Source: JALYGJ01 sp036558545
GTDB lineage: Bacteria; Chloroflexota; Limnocylindria; Limnocylindrales; CSP1-4
Assembly (NCBI GenBank): GCA_036558545.1
Contig: DATBFJ010000058.1
Location: 1 to 40,908, forward strand
DNA: 40,908 bases
Direction of reading: 5' to 3'
Both the position numbers and the translations under genes were made by a program. The notes under the pieces were generated by a model. It worked only from the letters and a program-made list of their open reading frames with translations, was not told the DNA's origin and did not search any database. How positions within the stretch are numbered: position 1 is the stretch's first letter; every line of letters starts with the position of its first letter. Shown piece after piece: positions 32,385 to 40,397 of the stretch.

Positions 32385-33128
32385 ATGAGCGCGGCCAACA
32401 CGGACGTCAAAGACGAGCGCAGAGCTTCTGGCGAGATTGATCGCGCAGAACGGATCCGTCGACGATTCGCCGAAGCCTGGAGCCAGATGGGCGCATCATG
32501 GGGCATCGCGCCTTCAACCGCCGCGGTTCAAGGCTACCTGCTGGCTCATGGCGGCCCCGTCACGGACGCCGAGCTGCAGCAGGCGCTCGGACTGTCGCAC
32601 CGTGCCATCAGGCTGGCACTTCAGAGCTGCATCGAGTGGGGCATCGTGCAGCGCGCCGAGGAACCGCGCCGGAGCGGCAGGCGCGGCCCGGCGGGCCGCG
32701 CCTGGATCGCGCTGGATGACCACTGGGAGTGGTTCCGGCGCGTCATCGAGGGCCGCAAGGAGCGCGAGGGTGACCCGGTCATTGCCATTCTCGAGCAATG
32801 CCTCGTCGAGGTCAGGCAGCTCAAGCATGACGACGAAGCCCAGCGGCTCGAGAGTCGGCTCGATGCACTGCTCGAGTTCGTACGCCAATTCGACCACGCG
32901 CTATCAGGCGTCCTGCGAGCCGAAACCGCGGCGCTGCGCAACCTGTTCGCGGTGCTGACCGCGCTGGACGACGCGGATCTCGACCGGTTGTTGAAAACCC
33001 TCGCGACTGTGCCGCCGGACGATTTGACACGGGCCGCCACGCAGATGAGCCAAATGTCGCCGTCCGCCGTCAGAAGGCTGATGCAGATCGCGGGCAACCC
33101 GGCGTTCAGTCGGTTGCTTCGCCGCTAG
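32385..33128 (+). CDS. GbsR/MarR-like transcriptional regulator
   Basis: A 247-residue protein with an N-terminal GbsR-type winged helix (RRRFAEAWSQMGASWGIAP, VQGYLLAHGGPVTDAELQQA, LGLSHRAIRLALQSCIEWGI). The basic wing (RRSGRRGPAGR) is followed by a long helical C-terminal part probably for dimerisation. Relatives regulate osmoprotectant or multidrug efflux genes, but the target here is unknown. ATG 32385 lacks a ribosome binding site; TACCAT at about -16 suggests a leaderless mRNA. It faces the next gene convergently, 19 bases away. Confidence 0.78.
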   Translation: MSAANTDVKDERRASGEIDRAERIRRRFAEAWSQMGASWGIAPSTAAVQGYLLAHGGPVTDAELQQALGLSHRAIRLALQSCIEWGIVQRAEEPRRSGRRGPAGRAWIALDDHWEWFRRVIEGRKEREGDPVIAILEQCLVEVRQLKHDDEAQRLESRLDALLEFVRQFDHALSGVLRAETAALRNLFAVLTALDDADLDRLLKTLATVPPDDLTRAATQMSQMSPSAVRRLMQIAGNPAFSRLLRR

Positions 33129-33147
33129 CGTCTGCGGCGGCGGCGGG

Positions 33148-34137
33148 CTAATTGGCCGGCGACATTCCGTGCGCGACATTCGGAGAGGAGGCCGAAATCG
33201 CCTCATCGCCCGCCTCGACGCCTTCCGGCTCAACAACTGTCTCGCGCTGAGCGAGGATCACATCGCCGCCCCTGTCAGAGATGAGCCGCTCGGCGCTGGC
33301 GTACTCGTTCACCGCAACACGCGCGACGAGTACGTAGCTGCCTTCGTTCGTGGCTTGACCCGGCGCCCCGAGCGGCGCAACGGAGATCTGGGCCTGCTGC
33401 GGACGGGCAACGGACGACGCGAGCGCCCGTGCCGCGGCGTCGGCGGCGACGCGCTCGCGGAAGCGCGCCGCGATGACGCGGCGCGAGCCGACATCAGACA
33501 TGGCATCTGGTAGCTCGAGGCTTATCGCCCGGTACACCTCTACCCGAAAGTCGGATGCGAAGTCATCGATCTCTTCATACAGTGGTGAGCCGTCGCGGCC
33601 GGGATCAGCGATCGCCTCGATAACGAGTGGGCTCGGCCACGCACTCACGGCCGCGACCTCGATCGCGTTGTCGTTCGAGCCGGGACGCTCGCCCACTGCC
33701 CAACCGAGCATCAGCTGCTTGACGTCCTTTGTCCTATCGCGCCGCGGGCTGCGCAACCACGAGAGCATGCGTGACCGATCGCCGCTCGCAACCATGGCGC
33801 TCGTGAAGCGCACCACTCCACCGGGAGCGTCGACTATTCCACGAAATGCCGGCTCGATGACTTCGTATACGTCGACTGTGTCCACGACAGCGACGCCCGC
33901 GAGAAGGTCCGCTGCAATCGGGTTGGTCGTCTCACCCACGGCGTGGATTGCCTGGTCAACAGACTCCCAGCTCGTAGCCACCATGAATTTGTCGAGACCA
34001 TCGACACGACGGTAGCCGGCCATGAATGAAAGCAGGCCCGGAGCCCGTCCTACATCCATCACCTGCTGCCTGCACACCGCCACGAAATCGTTCTCGCGCC
34101 CGGCACTGACCGTTCCTCTGATTATTCGCAAAAGCAT
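33148..34137 (-). CDS. Unrecognised three-part protein with dimeric alpha/beta-barrel-like N-terminus
   Basis: A 329-residue soluble protein of unknown function. Residues 1-70 (LRIIRGTVSAGRENDFVAVC, GLLSFMAGYRRVDGLDKFMV) look like an antibiotic-biosynthesis-monooxygenase/stress-responsive barrel domain. Residues about 105-205 and 220-300 form two further alpha/beta blocks, the last with SRRVIAARFRERVAADAA and SYVLVARVAVNEYASAERL, resembling stress-protein-like folds. The start is ATG 34137; AGGAGAG lies upstream but at a long spacing. No cofactor motif is seen. It is convergent with the GbsR-like gene and separated by a long gap from the racemase gene. Confidence 0.6.
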   Translation of the reverse strand: MLLRIIRGTVSAGRENDFVAVCRQQVMDVGRAPGLLSFMAGYRRVDGLDKFMVATSWESVDQAIHAVGETTNPIAADLLAGVAVVDTVDVYEVIEPAFRGIVDAPGGVVRFTSAMVASGDRSRMLSWLRSPRRDRTKDVKQLMLGWAVGERPGSNDNAIEVAAVSAWPSPLVIEAIADPGRDGSPLYEEIDDFASDFRVEVYRAISLELPDAMSDVGSRRVIAARFRERVAADAAARALASSVARPQQAQISVAPLGAPGQATNEGSYVLVARVAVNEYASAERLISDRGGDVILAQRETVVEPEGVEAGDEAISASSPNVAHGMSPAN

Positions 34138-34609
34138 TCGCGCGACGACTCTCCTGGCTCACCGCCGACGATAGACGGGCGGTCGCCGCGCGTCGTAAAA
34201 GGCGCGTATCAGCTTTGTTTCATTTTGTGGCTCACATTGGAGAAAGCTCGTACGGACCTGGTACGAGGTATCCATAGCGCTCGGTACTTCCGGCGACCAC
34301 CATCACGGGCGGTGGCTCATCACCATAGTCGGGCAGTGACTTTGCAGGTCGCGGAACCGTCCGCGCGGCGGGGCATGACGCGCATCTTTGCTTCTCTGGA
34401 GACACAGGTATTTTGGACGCGAGCGGTCGGGACACAAAGAAGCTAGCCACTCGAGAAAGGTCGTCGTCGAAGGTCGCCCAGGTCGAGCAGCAGCCGCCGA
34501 ATGCGGGGCTTGCCGAAGGCTCGATTGCGGCGCAGCTGATGGCCGTCAGTTTTGGTGGCCAGGTTCTCGGCAGAAGGATTCATGCAGTGTCGTCGGATAA
34601 TTGGCGACG
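34138..34609. other. 472-base intergenic region without a recognisable gene
   Basis: This gap lies between a divergent hypothetical gene and the racemase fusion. Short frames exist on both strands (for example 34225-34446) but are Arg-rich and have no family resemblance or ribosome binding site. It presumably holds the two promoters and a leader for the racemase gene. I found no riboswitch consensus I could support. Confidence 0.4.
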
Positions 34610-36301
34610 ATGACCACCGAGATCCGACCGATGAGCCAGAACAGCATCGTGCGCCACTATCGAGCCCCGACGCGCTCTGAGACTGAGCTCGCCTACCGAG
34701 CAGATGCGCTGAAGGCGGCCCGGACTGGTTATGTGGCCGTCGACCAGGCCTGGACTGAGGACGAACAGGGCTTCCTCCTCGCCGTCACCTATGCCGGACC
34801 TGACGCGTATGGGCCTGCGGCCAAGGGCATGGCTCCCTCCGAGCCTGCCGAGCACTCGGTGGCTGAGGTCCAGCCGCTTGCCGCGGTAGCCGCGCAACCC
34901 GAGGTAGCCGCGGAACCCGTCAGTCCACAGCGAACGTACCAACCGGTTCGGCGCATCCCCCAGGTTCCAGCGACGGAACCGCCACCGCCCGCCAACAGTG
35001 AGCAGAACGGATCGGTTCAAGGCACAGACACTCCGCACGCCGTCACAGACACTCCGCACGCCGCCATCGACGCGCCCGCAGAGCAGGCAGCCACGCAACC
35101 AGCGCCCAGGGAGACGGTCGTCGAGCCTGCGCCAGAACCGGTGCCCGAAGAAATCGCCACTGTCGCCGAGCCAGTTGAAGTCGACGAAGCGCCGGACGCT
35201 TCTGCGACGACCGAGCCCGAGCCGCTCGGTCGACAGCCAAAGCTGACCATTCAGACAATGGAGCTGCATACCGCGGGAGAGCCGCTTCGACTCATCCGGA
35301 GTGGTTTCCCGGACGTGCCGATGCTGCCGGTGCTGGAACGCCGGCAGTGGGTCAAGGAGAACGCCGACCACGTCCGCCGCTCGCTCATGTTCGAGCCGCG
35401 CGGTCACAAGGACATGTACGGCGCCGTGCTGCTTCCTCCGCACAGCGACTTCGCCGACATGACCGTGCTGTTCATGCACAACGAGGGCTGGAGCACGATG
35501 TGCGGCCACGGGGTCATCGCGATCACGACCGGCCTCATCGAGGACGGCCTGTTCCCCGCTACGGAGCCCGTCACGACGATCCGCTTCGAGACTCCGGCCG
35601 GGATCGTGGCCGCGAACGCCGCGACCGTGAAGCTCGAGGACGGCTCGTGGGCCGTTCGCGGCGTGCGCTTCACGAACGTGCCGTCGTACCTCGCCGCACA
35701 GTCTCTGTCGGTAAGGCCCGACGGTGTCGAGCTGCACGGCATGGCCAAGCAGTACGGCGCGCTGGGTGTGGACCTTGCCTTTGGCGGCGCCTATTACGGC
35801 ATCGTCAATGCCGCGGAGGTCGGCCTCCGCGTTGTCCCGGAACAGGCGGATGAGCTGCGCCGAGTGGGCTCCGCCATCACCGATGTTCTGCGGCGCGATC
35901 ACACGCCCGCCCATCCGTCCGACCCCGATTTGAGCTTCGTCTACGGCACGATCATCGTGGATCTCGAGCCACGCACGTCCCCGGACGGTAAGGCGCGCGA
36001 CGCGCACATCCGCAACGTGACGATCTTCGCTGATGCGGAGCTGGACCGGTCGCCGTGCGGCTCAGGCACAAGCGCGATCCTCGCCCAGTTGCATGCCCGC
36101 GGCCGCATCCAGGTTGGCCAGGAGATCATCAATGCCGGCATCACCGCTGAGCACTTCCTGGGGCGCGTCGAATCCGAGACAACCCTCGGCCCGCACGCGG
36201 CGGTGAACACGTCCGTAGCGGGCACGGCTTACGTGACCGGCTACTCCACCTTCGTCGTTGACGGCCGCGACCCTCTCGCCGAGGGCTTCCTGCTCGAGTA
36301 G
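34610..36301 (+). CDS. Proline racemase/hydroxyproline epimerase-family enzyme with long N-terminal extension
   Basis: A 563-residue protein. The C-terminal part (about 230-563) is a proline-racemase-fold enzyme beginning LTIQTMELHTAGEPLRLI. Both catalytic cysteines are present, in WSTMCGHGVIAI and ADAELDRSPCGSGTSA, so it could be a racemase, a 4-hydroxyproline epimerase or a hydroxyproline dehydratase; substrate cannot be fixed. Ahead of it is a small alpha/beta domain (about 15-65, ETELAYRADALKAARTGYVA, then FLLAVTYAGPD) like those in short bacterial proteins, and a Pro/Ala/Glu/Thr-rich linker (about 70-225) containing a tandem repeat. No start codon with a ribosome binding site is seen directly before the enzyme domain, so the fusion appears real. 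ATG 34610 is chosen; TTG 34601 and ATG 34631 are alternatives. Confidence 0.82.
   Translation: MTTEIRPMSQNSIVRHYRAPTRSETELAYRADALKAARTGYVAVDQAWTEDEQGFLLAVTYAGPDAYGPAAKGMAPSEPAEHSVAEVQPLAAVAAQPEVAAEPVSPQRTYQPVRRIPQVPATEPPPPANSEQNGSVQGTDTPHAVTDTPHAAIDAPAEQAATQPAPRETVVEPAPEPVPEEIATVAEPVEVDEAPDASATTEPEPLGRQPKLTIQTMELHTAGEPLRLIRSGFPDVPMLPVLERRQWVKENADHVRRSLMFEPRGHKDMYGAVLLPPHSDFADMTVLFMHNEGWSTMCGHGVIAITTGLIEDGLFPATEPVTTIRFETPAGIVAANAATVKLEDGSWAVRGVRFTNVPSYLAAQSLSVRPDGVELHGMAKQYGALGVDLAFGGAYYGIVNAAEVGLRVVPEQADELRRVGSAITDVLRRDHTPAHPSDPDLSFVYGTIIVDLEPRTSPDGKARDAHIRNVTIFADAELDRSPCGSGTSAILAQLHARGRIQVGQEIINAGITAEHFLGRVESETTLGPHAAVNTSVAGTAYVTGYSTFVVDGRDPLAEGFLLE
35023..35063 (+). repeat. Tandem 21-base repeat in the linker of the racemase fusion
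   Basis: CACAGACACTCCGCACGCCG occurs at 35023-35042 and again at 35044-35063, with a 21-base period, encoding TDTPHAV/TDTPHAA. It keeps the reading frame and suggests the linker grows by slippage duplication. Confidence 0.75.
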
Positions 36302-36323
36302 CGCACGTGCGCTGGCGGCCGCC
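36301..36323. other. Palindromes after the racemase stop
   Basis: GCGCACGTGCGC (36301-36312) and GGCGGCCGCC (36314-36323) are perfect self-complementary stretches directly at the end of the racemase gene. They have no loops and no T-run, so a terminator role is doubtful. The rest of the gap to 36502 shows nothing else recognisable. Confidence 0.3.
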
Positions 36324-36502
36324 GCTGTCTGCATCAACCAAATTGTTTGTTTTCCGCCGCGCTCGGTCAGCTCGCTCAGAATCAGCTCGTAAGCTCTAAA
36401 GAGAATGGTTGAGCCGCGTCGCGCTGACTCGCTCCCGACGATCGTCGGCGGCACAGAGATCGTCAGATTCGAACAATTTGATTGATGCGCGCGGTCTTCC
36501 GG

Positions 36503-37258
36503 CTAGGCGTGCGATTCCCAGCTGAACGTTCGCAGCGCCACAGCCAGGCCCAGGACGGCCCAGCCGGCAACCCAAAGAAGATCCGTGTAGTCGACGGGTC
36601 CGTTGAGCGCCGGCGTCCAGATGCCCTGCAGGGCCAACGCGAAATGGCGCACCGGGAACAGGTTGCCGATCTGGGCGAGTGTGTTGTCGGGCGGAATCCG
36701 GATGAACACGTCCGAGATGAACAGCAGTGGCAGGATGATCGCGTTGACCACGGCCGGCGCGGCGCGCTCATTGGGCACGAACCCGCTGATGGCCAGGCCG
36801 AGCGCGCAGAAACAGGCTGCGCCGAGCATCAAGGTCACGAACAGGATGGCCAGCTGGTCCCACGGGAACGGCACTCCGTAAGCAAACGCCCCGAAGGCCG
36901 ATACGACCACGACCAGCAACAGACCCACCAGGACCGAGTGGCAGATACGCGCGGCGAGATAGACAAAGCTGGGCATGGGCGTGCCGCGAACGCGCTTGAG
37001 GATCCCCTCCTCGCGAACCGCCACGGTGGTCATTGCCAAGGATGTGAAGCACGCGTTCACGATCGAGAACGCGACGATGGCGGGCGTAAAGAATTGCGCG
37101 GCCGTCAGCCCGCCCTGCACCTCCGATCCAAAGATCGCCTGGAACACGAACATGAAGATCAGCGGAAAGGCAAACGTGAAGAACGCTGCGGCCGGGTTGC
37201 GCCAGAAAGCGCGGTTCTCGTAGCGGATCTGTCGCGCCAGCAGACGAAGATTTCTCAT
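36503..37258 (-). CDS. ABC-2 type exporter, membrane subunit
   Basis: A 251-residue permease with about six hydrophobic segments. It begins MRNLRLLARQIRYENRAFWR and contains PAAAFFTFAFPLIFMFVFQA, VAVREEGILKRVRGTPMP (the conserved charged loop typical of ABC-2 permeases) and the C-terminal SDVFIRIPPDNTLAQIGNLF. The ATG overlaps the ATPase stop by 4 bases (ATGA). Together they form an exporter of the drug/lipid type (YadH/DrrB-like); the substrate is unknown. Confidence 0.9.
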   Translation of the reverse strand: MRNLRLLARQIRYENRAFWRNPAAAFFTFAFPLIFMFVFQAIFGSEVQGGLTAAQFFTPAIVAFSIVNACFTSLAMTTVAVREEGILKRVRGTPMPSFVYLAARICHSVLVGLLLVVVVSAFGAFAYGVPFPWDQLAILFVTLMLGAACFCALGLAISGFVPNERAAPAVVNAIILPLLFISDVFIRIPPDNTLAQIGNLFPVRHFALALQGIWTPALNGPVDYTDLLWVAGWAVLGLAVALRTFSWESHA

Positions 37259-38169
37259 TCCCTGGCGCTCTGCTCGGCAAGCTCGCCTGTCAGTTCGAGA
37301 TAGGTGTCCTCGAGGCTCGGACGAGAAACGGACAGATTGTTGAGCTCGAGGTGCGAGTCGAGCGCCCAACCCGTGAGCTTGTGCAGGAGCTCGACGGGGG
37401 CATCCGACCATACCTCGTAGCCGCCGTCGTGACGCTCGGAGCCCGCCGGAAGGAGCTCGGCAGGTGGCGCGGCGTCGCCAACCTCGAAGCGTATGCGGGT
37501 GGCCGACGGCCGCGCTGACTGGATCTCGTCGATCGTGCCCATGGCCACGATCTCGCCCCCGCGCATGATCGCAAGCCGATCGGCCAGCGCCTGAGCCTCG
37601 TCCATGAAGTGTGTTGTCAACAGGATCGTCTTGCCTTCGTCGCGCAGGCCACTGATCGTGGCCCACGCGTTGCGCCTCGCGGCCGGGTCGAAGCCCGTGG
37701 TCGGCTCGTCGAGAAATAGCAGGTCAGGGTCGCCGCAGATGCCAAGCGCGACGTCGAGTCGGCGACGCTGTCCGCCGGACAGCCGGCCGACGCGAACGGC
37801 TGGTCGATCCTCGAGGCCGACGAGCTTCAGGACCTCGTCCCTGTCACGTGGCTTTGGGTAGTAGCCCCGGTACAGGTCGACGACCTCGGCGACGGTCAGG
37901 TAGCTCTCGACGCCCGCCGACTGGAGGACGATGCCGATCCGTGCGCGCATCTCCTCGGGACGCCGGGCAGGGTCAAAGCCCAGGACCTCGACCGTGCCGC
38001 TCGTGCGCGGGCGGTAGCCCTCCAGGATCTCGACGGTGGTCGTCTTGCCCGCGCCGTTCGGGCCGAGCAAGGCGAAGATCTCACCTTCCTTGACCGTCAG
38101 GCTGATGCCCTTGACCGCTTCGAGATCGCCGTATGACTTATGCAGCTGGTCGACGACGATCGCAGGCAC
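37255..38169 (-). CDS. ABC-2 type exporter, ATP-binding subunit
   Basis: A 304-residue ATPase with Walker A GPNGAGKTT, signature LSGGQRRRLDVALG, Walker B DLLFLDEPTTGFDP and switch His in LLTTHFMDEAQALADR. The C-terminal extension after about 215 (TRIRFEVGDAAPPAELLPAG; SRPSLEDTYLELTG) is typical of DrrA/CcmA-like exporters of drugs or lipids. GTG 38169 is the start, without a strong ribosome binding site. It is first in the two-gene exporter unit and diverges from the sigma factor gene. Confidence 0.93.
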   Translation of the reverse strand: MPAIVVDQLHKSYGDLEAVKGISLTVKEGEIFALLGPNGAGKTTTVEILEGYRPRTSGTVEVLGFDPARRPEEMRARIGIVLQSAGVESYLTVAEVVDLYRGYYPKPRDRDEVLKLVGLEDRPAVRVGRLSGGQRRRLDVALGICGDPDLLFLDEPTTGFDPAARRNAWATISGLRDEGKTILLTTHFMDEAQALADRLAIMRGGEIVAMGTIDEIQSARPSATRIRFEVGDAAPPAELLPAGSERHDGGYEVWSDAPVELLHKLTGWALDSHLELNNLSVSRPSLEDTYLELTGELAEQSARE

Positions 38170-38247
38170 GCGAGGAGCCTACATGGCTCGACTCGAACGC
38201 GACTTTTGCAACCAATGACCGCCGGCGTGTGTTTACCTAGCGTGTGG

Positions 38248-38829
38248 ATGCAGGAGCAGTCAGATGAGTTGTGTGAGCGCTTGGCGACGGACGTCGAGGC
38301 GGCTTTCCCCGATCTCGTGGAGGCTCACCAGGACCTCGTGTTCGGCGTCTCGTTGCGCATCGTACGCAACCAGGCGACAGCGCAGGACGTCGCCCAGGAC
38401 TCATTCGTGCGTGCCTACCGAGCGCTCAAGCGCTACCCGCCCGGGCGCATCCGCGCACTGCACGTCAGGCCGTGGCTGGCGCGCATCGCACTCAACGCTG
38501 CACGCAACGAGATCCGCGCCGCGCACGCTCACGGTGACATCGACGCTGCGGCGGTCACTGTCAGCGACCCAGCCGACAGCCCTTTGAAGCTTGCCGAGCG
38601 AAACGATGAACGGCAGATGTGGGCACGATTGCTGAGCCGGCTGCCCGATCGATATCGGATTGCCGTGGCCCTCAGGTACATAGACGACCTTTCCTATCCG
38701 GAGCTGGCCGAAACGCTCGACCGGCCTCTGGGCAGCGTCAAATCGGACGTCCATCGCGGAACAGCTTTGCTGCGCGCCGCGTACGACGCGGAACAGCGCG
38801 CGCAGGGCGCGCAGGAGGCAGTTTCATGA
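38248..38829 (+). CDS. ECF sigma factor coupled to the alkyltransferase gene
   Basis: A 193-residue group IV sigma factor. Region 2 is at about 15-85 (HQDLVFGVSLRIVRNQATAQ, DVAQDSFVRAYRALKRYPPG, VRPWLARIALNAARNEIR) and region 4 at about 130-185 (LLSRLPDRYRIAVALRYIDD, LSYPELAETLDRPLGSVKSD). ATG 38248 is chosen; GTG 38242 is also in frame. There is no ribosome binding site, so the transcript may be leaderless or translated from another start. TGCAACC at 38207-38213, with the AAC core common to ECF -35 elements, lies about 40 bases upstream and may reflect autoregulation. Its TGA overlaps the next gene's ATG (ATGA), and no classical anti-sigma gene is adjacent. Confidence 0.88.
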   Translation: MQEQSDELCERLATDVEAAFPDLVEAHQDLVFGVSLRIVRNQATAQDVAQDSFVRAYRALKRYPPGRIRALHVRPWLARIALNAARNEIRAAHAHGDIDAAAVTVSDPADSPLKLAERNDERQMWARLLSRLPDRYRIAVALRYIDDLSYPELAETLDRPLGSVKSDVHRGTALLRAAYDAEQRAQGAQEAVS

Positions 38830-39686
38830 CCACCACTGACGCCACGATCATTTCGGACGGCGGCGAGCGCGGGGACGACCGAGTGATCGCCGCTGGCCTT
38901 CGCTCGCTCAAGCAGCCTGCTCCGGCAGGCCTGAGCGATGCTGTCCTGAGCGCCATTGGCCTGGCTGACGAGTACGTGAAGATCGACGGTCCCATCGGGC
39001 CACTCTTTGTCGCCTACGGCAAGCGCGGCATCTCCTTCGTCGAACGTGCCGACACGATTGGCGAGTCGGGCGATTTCGAGGAAGCGTTCCGCGCGACATT
39101 CGGTCGTCCCGTCCACCGCGTCGAGAAGGCGCCGAAGCTGATCGAGACAGTTGTCAATGCGCGGCTGTATGGCAACGGTGGCAAGTCGAACAAGGTTCCC
39201 GTGGAACTCGGGCAGCTGCCCGAGTTCGAGCGTCAGGTCCTGCTCAAGGTGCTCGAGATTCCGCGAGGCGAAGTCCGTCCGTATGCCTGGGTCGCCGCAG
39301 AGCTTGGCCGCCCGCTGGCGGTTCGAGCGGTGGGCAATGCGGTCGCCCGCAACCCCATCCCCTTCGTGATTCCGTGCCACCGCGTAGTTCGCTCCGACGG
39401 CAGGATCGGGAACTATGGCGCCGGTGGCCCGATCGCCAAACGTGCCGTGCTCGAGTCAGAAGGTGTCGACACGGACGAGATGGAGCGGCTGCCAAACAAG
39501 GGCGTCCGCTTCATCGGGTCCGATACGACCCACATCTACTGTTATCCCTCGTGCCGTAATGCGAAGCGCGTGACTGACCCGCATCGCGTTCCGCTGCACT
39601 CATCGGACGAGGCTCGTCACGCCGGTTACCGCGCGTGCAAGGTGTGCCGGCCGGTAGATCCGCCGTTCCGCGCCGCCGTCGCCTAG
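38826..39686 (+). CDS. O6-alkylguanine-DNA alkyltransferase with C-terminal Ada-type zinc domain
   Basis: A 286-residue protein in three parts. Residues 1-48 are a short region (VIAAGLRSLKQPAPAGLSDA) reminiscent of the start of some anti-sigma proteins. Residues about 50-215 are an Ogt/MGMT alkyltransferase with the acceptor cysteine in IPFVIPCHRVV (Cys184), the Arg finger region LAVRAVGNAVARNP and GRIGNYGAGG. Residues about 225-278 match the Ada methyl-phosphotriester zinc domain: THIYCYPSC (Cys239, Cys243) and YRACKVCRP (Cys271, Cys274), with spacing 3-27-2 against 3-26-2 in E. coli Ada. In Ada this domain is N-terminal; here the order is reversed and the AraC-type DNA-binding domain is missing. 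It is translationally coupled to the ECF sigma factor. It should repair O6-methylguanine and perhaps sense backbone methylation. Confidence 0.9.
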   Translation: MTTTDATIISDGGERGDDRVIAAGLRSLKQPAPAGLSDAVLSAIGLADEYVKIDGPIGPLFVAYGKRGISFVERADTIGESGDFEEAFRATFGRPVHRVEKAPKLIETVVNARLYGNGGKSNKVPVELGQLPEFERQVLLKVLEIPRGEVRPYAWVAAELGRPLAVRAVGNAVARNPIPFVIPCHRVVRSDGRIGNYGAGGPIAKRAVLESEGVDTDEMERLPNKGVRFIGSDTTHIYCYPSCRNAKRVTDPHRVPLHSSDEARHAGYRACKVCRPVDPPFRAAVA

Positions 39687-39708
39687 CTGCGCTAGGCTCG
39701 GCGGCGCC

Positions 39709-40368
39709 ATGCCACGCCTCGTCGAGCTGAGCCATCCGATCTTCTCCGGCATGGTGACGGTGCCCGGTCTGCCGGCGCCCGTCATCGATGAGTACCTGAC
39801 GCGCGACGCCTCGCGCGAGCGCTATGCGCAGGGCACGACCTTCAGCATCGGCCGGATAACGATGGTCGCCAATACGGGCACGTATCTCGACACGCCGTTC
39901 CATCGTCACCAGGATGGCTACGACCTGTCAGGCCTGGCTCTGGAGCGAGTCGTCGACCTCGACGGGCTCGTCTTCGACCTGCCAACGGGCGCCGTGGCGT
40001 TCTCGGCCAATCTGTTCGAAGGGCTGGATCTCCACGGACGAGCCGTCCTGCTTCGAACCGGCTGGGACAGGCACTGGGGAACCGAGAAATACGGCAGCGG
40101 CGAGCATCCATTCCTGGAGAATGCCGGCGCCGTGGCACTGGTCGCAGCGGGTGTCGGGATCGTCGGCATCGATGGTCAGAACATCGACTCGACGTCAGAT
40201 CCGACACGTCCGGCACACACGCTGCTGCTGGCCGCCGGAGTGCCCATCGTGGAGCACCTGACCGGCCTCGGCCAGCTGCCGTTTGACGGCTTCCGGTTTA
40301 CAGCCGCACCGCCACGTGTCGTCGGCATGGGCACCTGGCCGGTCAGGGCGTACGCGGTGATCGAATAG
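39709..40368 (+). CDS. Cyclase/formamidase-family (PF04199) metal-dependent hydrolase
   Basis: A 219-residue protein of the cyclase family that includes kynurenine formamidase. It begins MPRLVELSHPIFSGMVTVPG and has ANTGTYLDTPFHRHQDGYDL, LLRTGWDRHWGTEKYG, HPFLENAGAVALVAAGVGIV and GIDGQNIDSTSDPTRPAHTL. In the usual metal motif HxGTHxDxPxH the first two His are replaced by Asn and Tyr (NTGTYLDTPFH), a variant that keeps Asp and the last His. Metal use or the reaction may therefore differ from formamidases. It starts 22 bases after the alkyltransferase gene on the same strand and may share its transcript. Confidence 0.85.
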   Translation: MPRLVELSHPIFSGMVTVPGLPAPVIDEYLTRDASRERYAQGTTFSIGRITMVANTGTYLDTPFHRHQDGYDLSGLALERVVDLDGLVFDLPTGAVAFSANLFEGLDLHGRAVLLRTGWDRHWGTEKYGSGEHPFLENAGAVALVAAGVGIVGIDGQNIDSTSDPTRPAHTLLLAAGVPIVEHLTGLGQLPFDGFRFTAAPPRVVGMGTWPVRAYAVIE

Positions 40369-40397
40369 CCACAATCGGACGACTCGCGCTCGCCTGG

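Noticed and set aside
34420..34470. GACACAAAGAAGCTAGCC, superficially like part of a cyclic-di-GMP riboswitch
   Set aside because: The remaining conserved blocks and pairing of that RNA are not present, so the resemblance is weak.
34580..36007. A 475-codon minus-strand open frame opposite the racemase fusion
   Set aside because: The plus strand has the catalytic racemase motifs; the antisense frame is Arg/Gly/Leu-rich and unlike any family.
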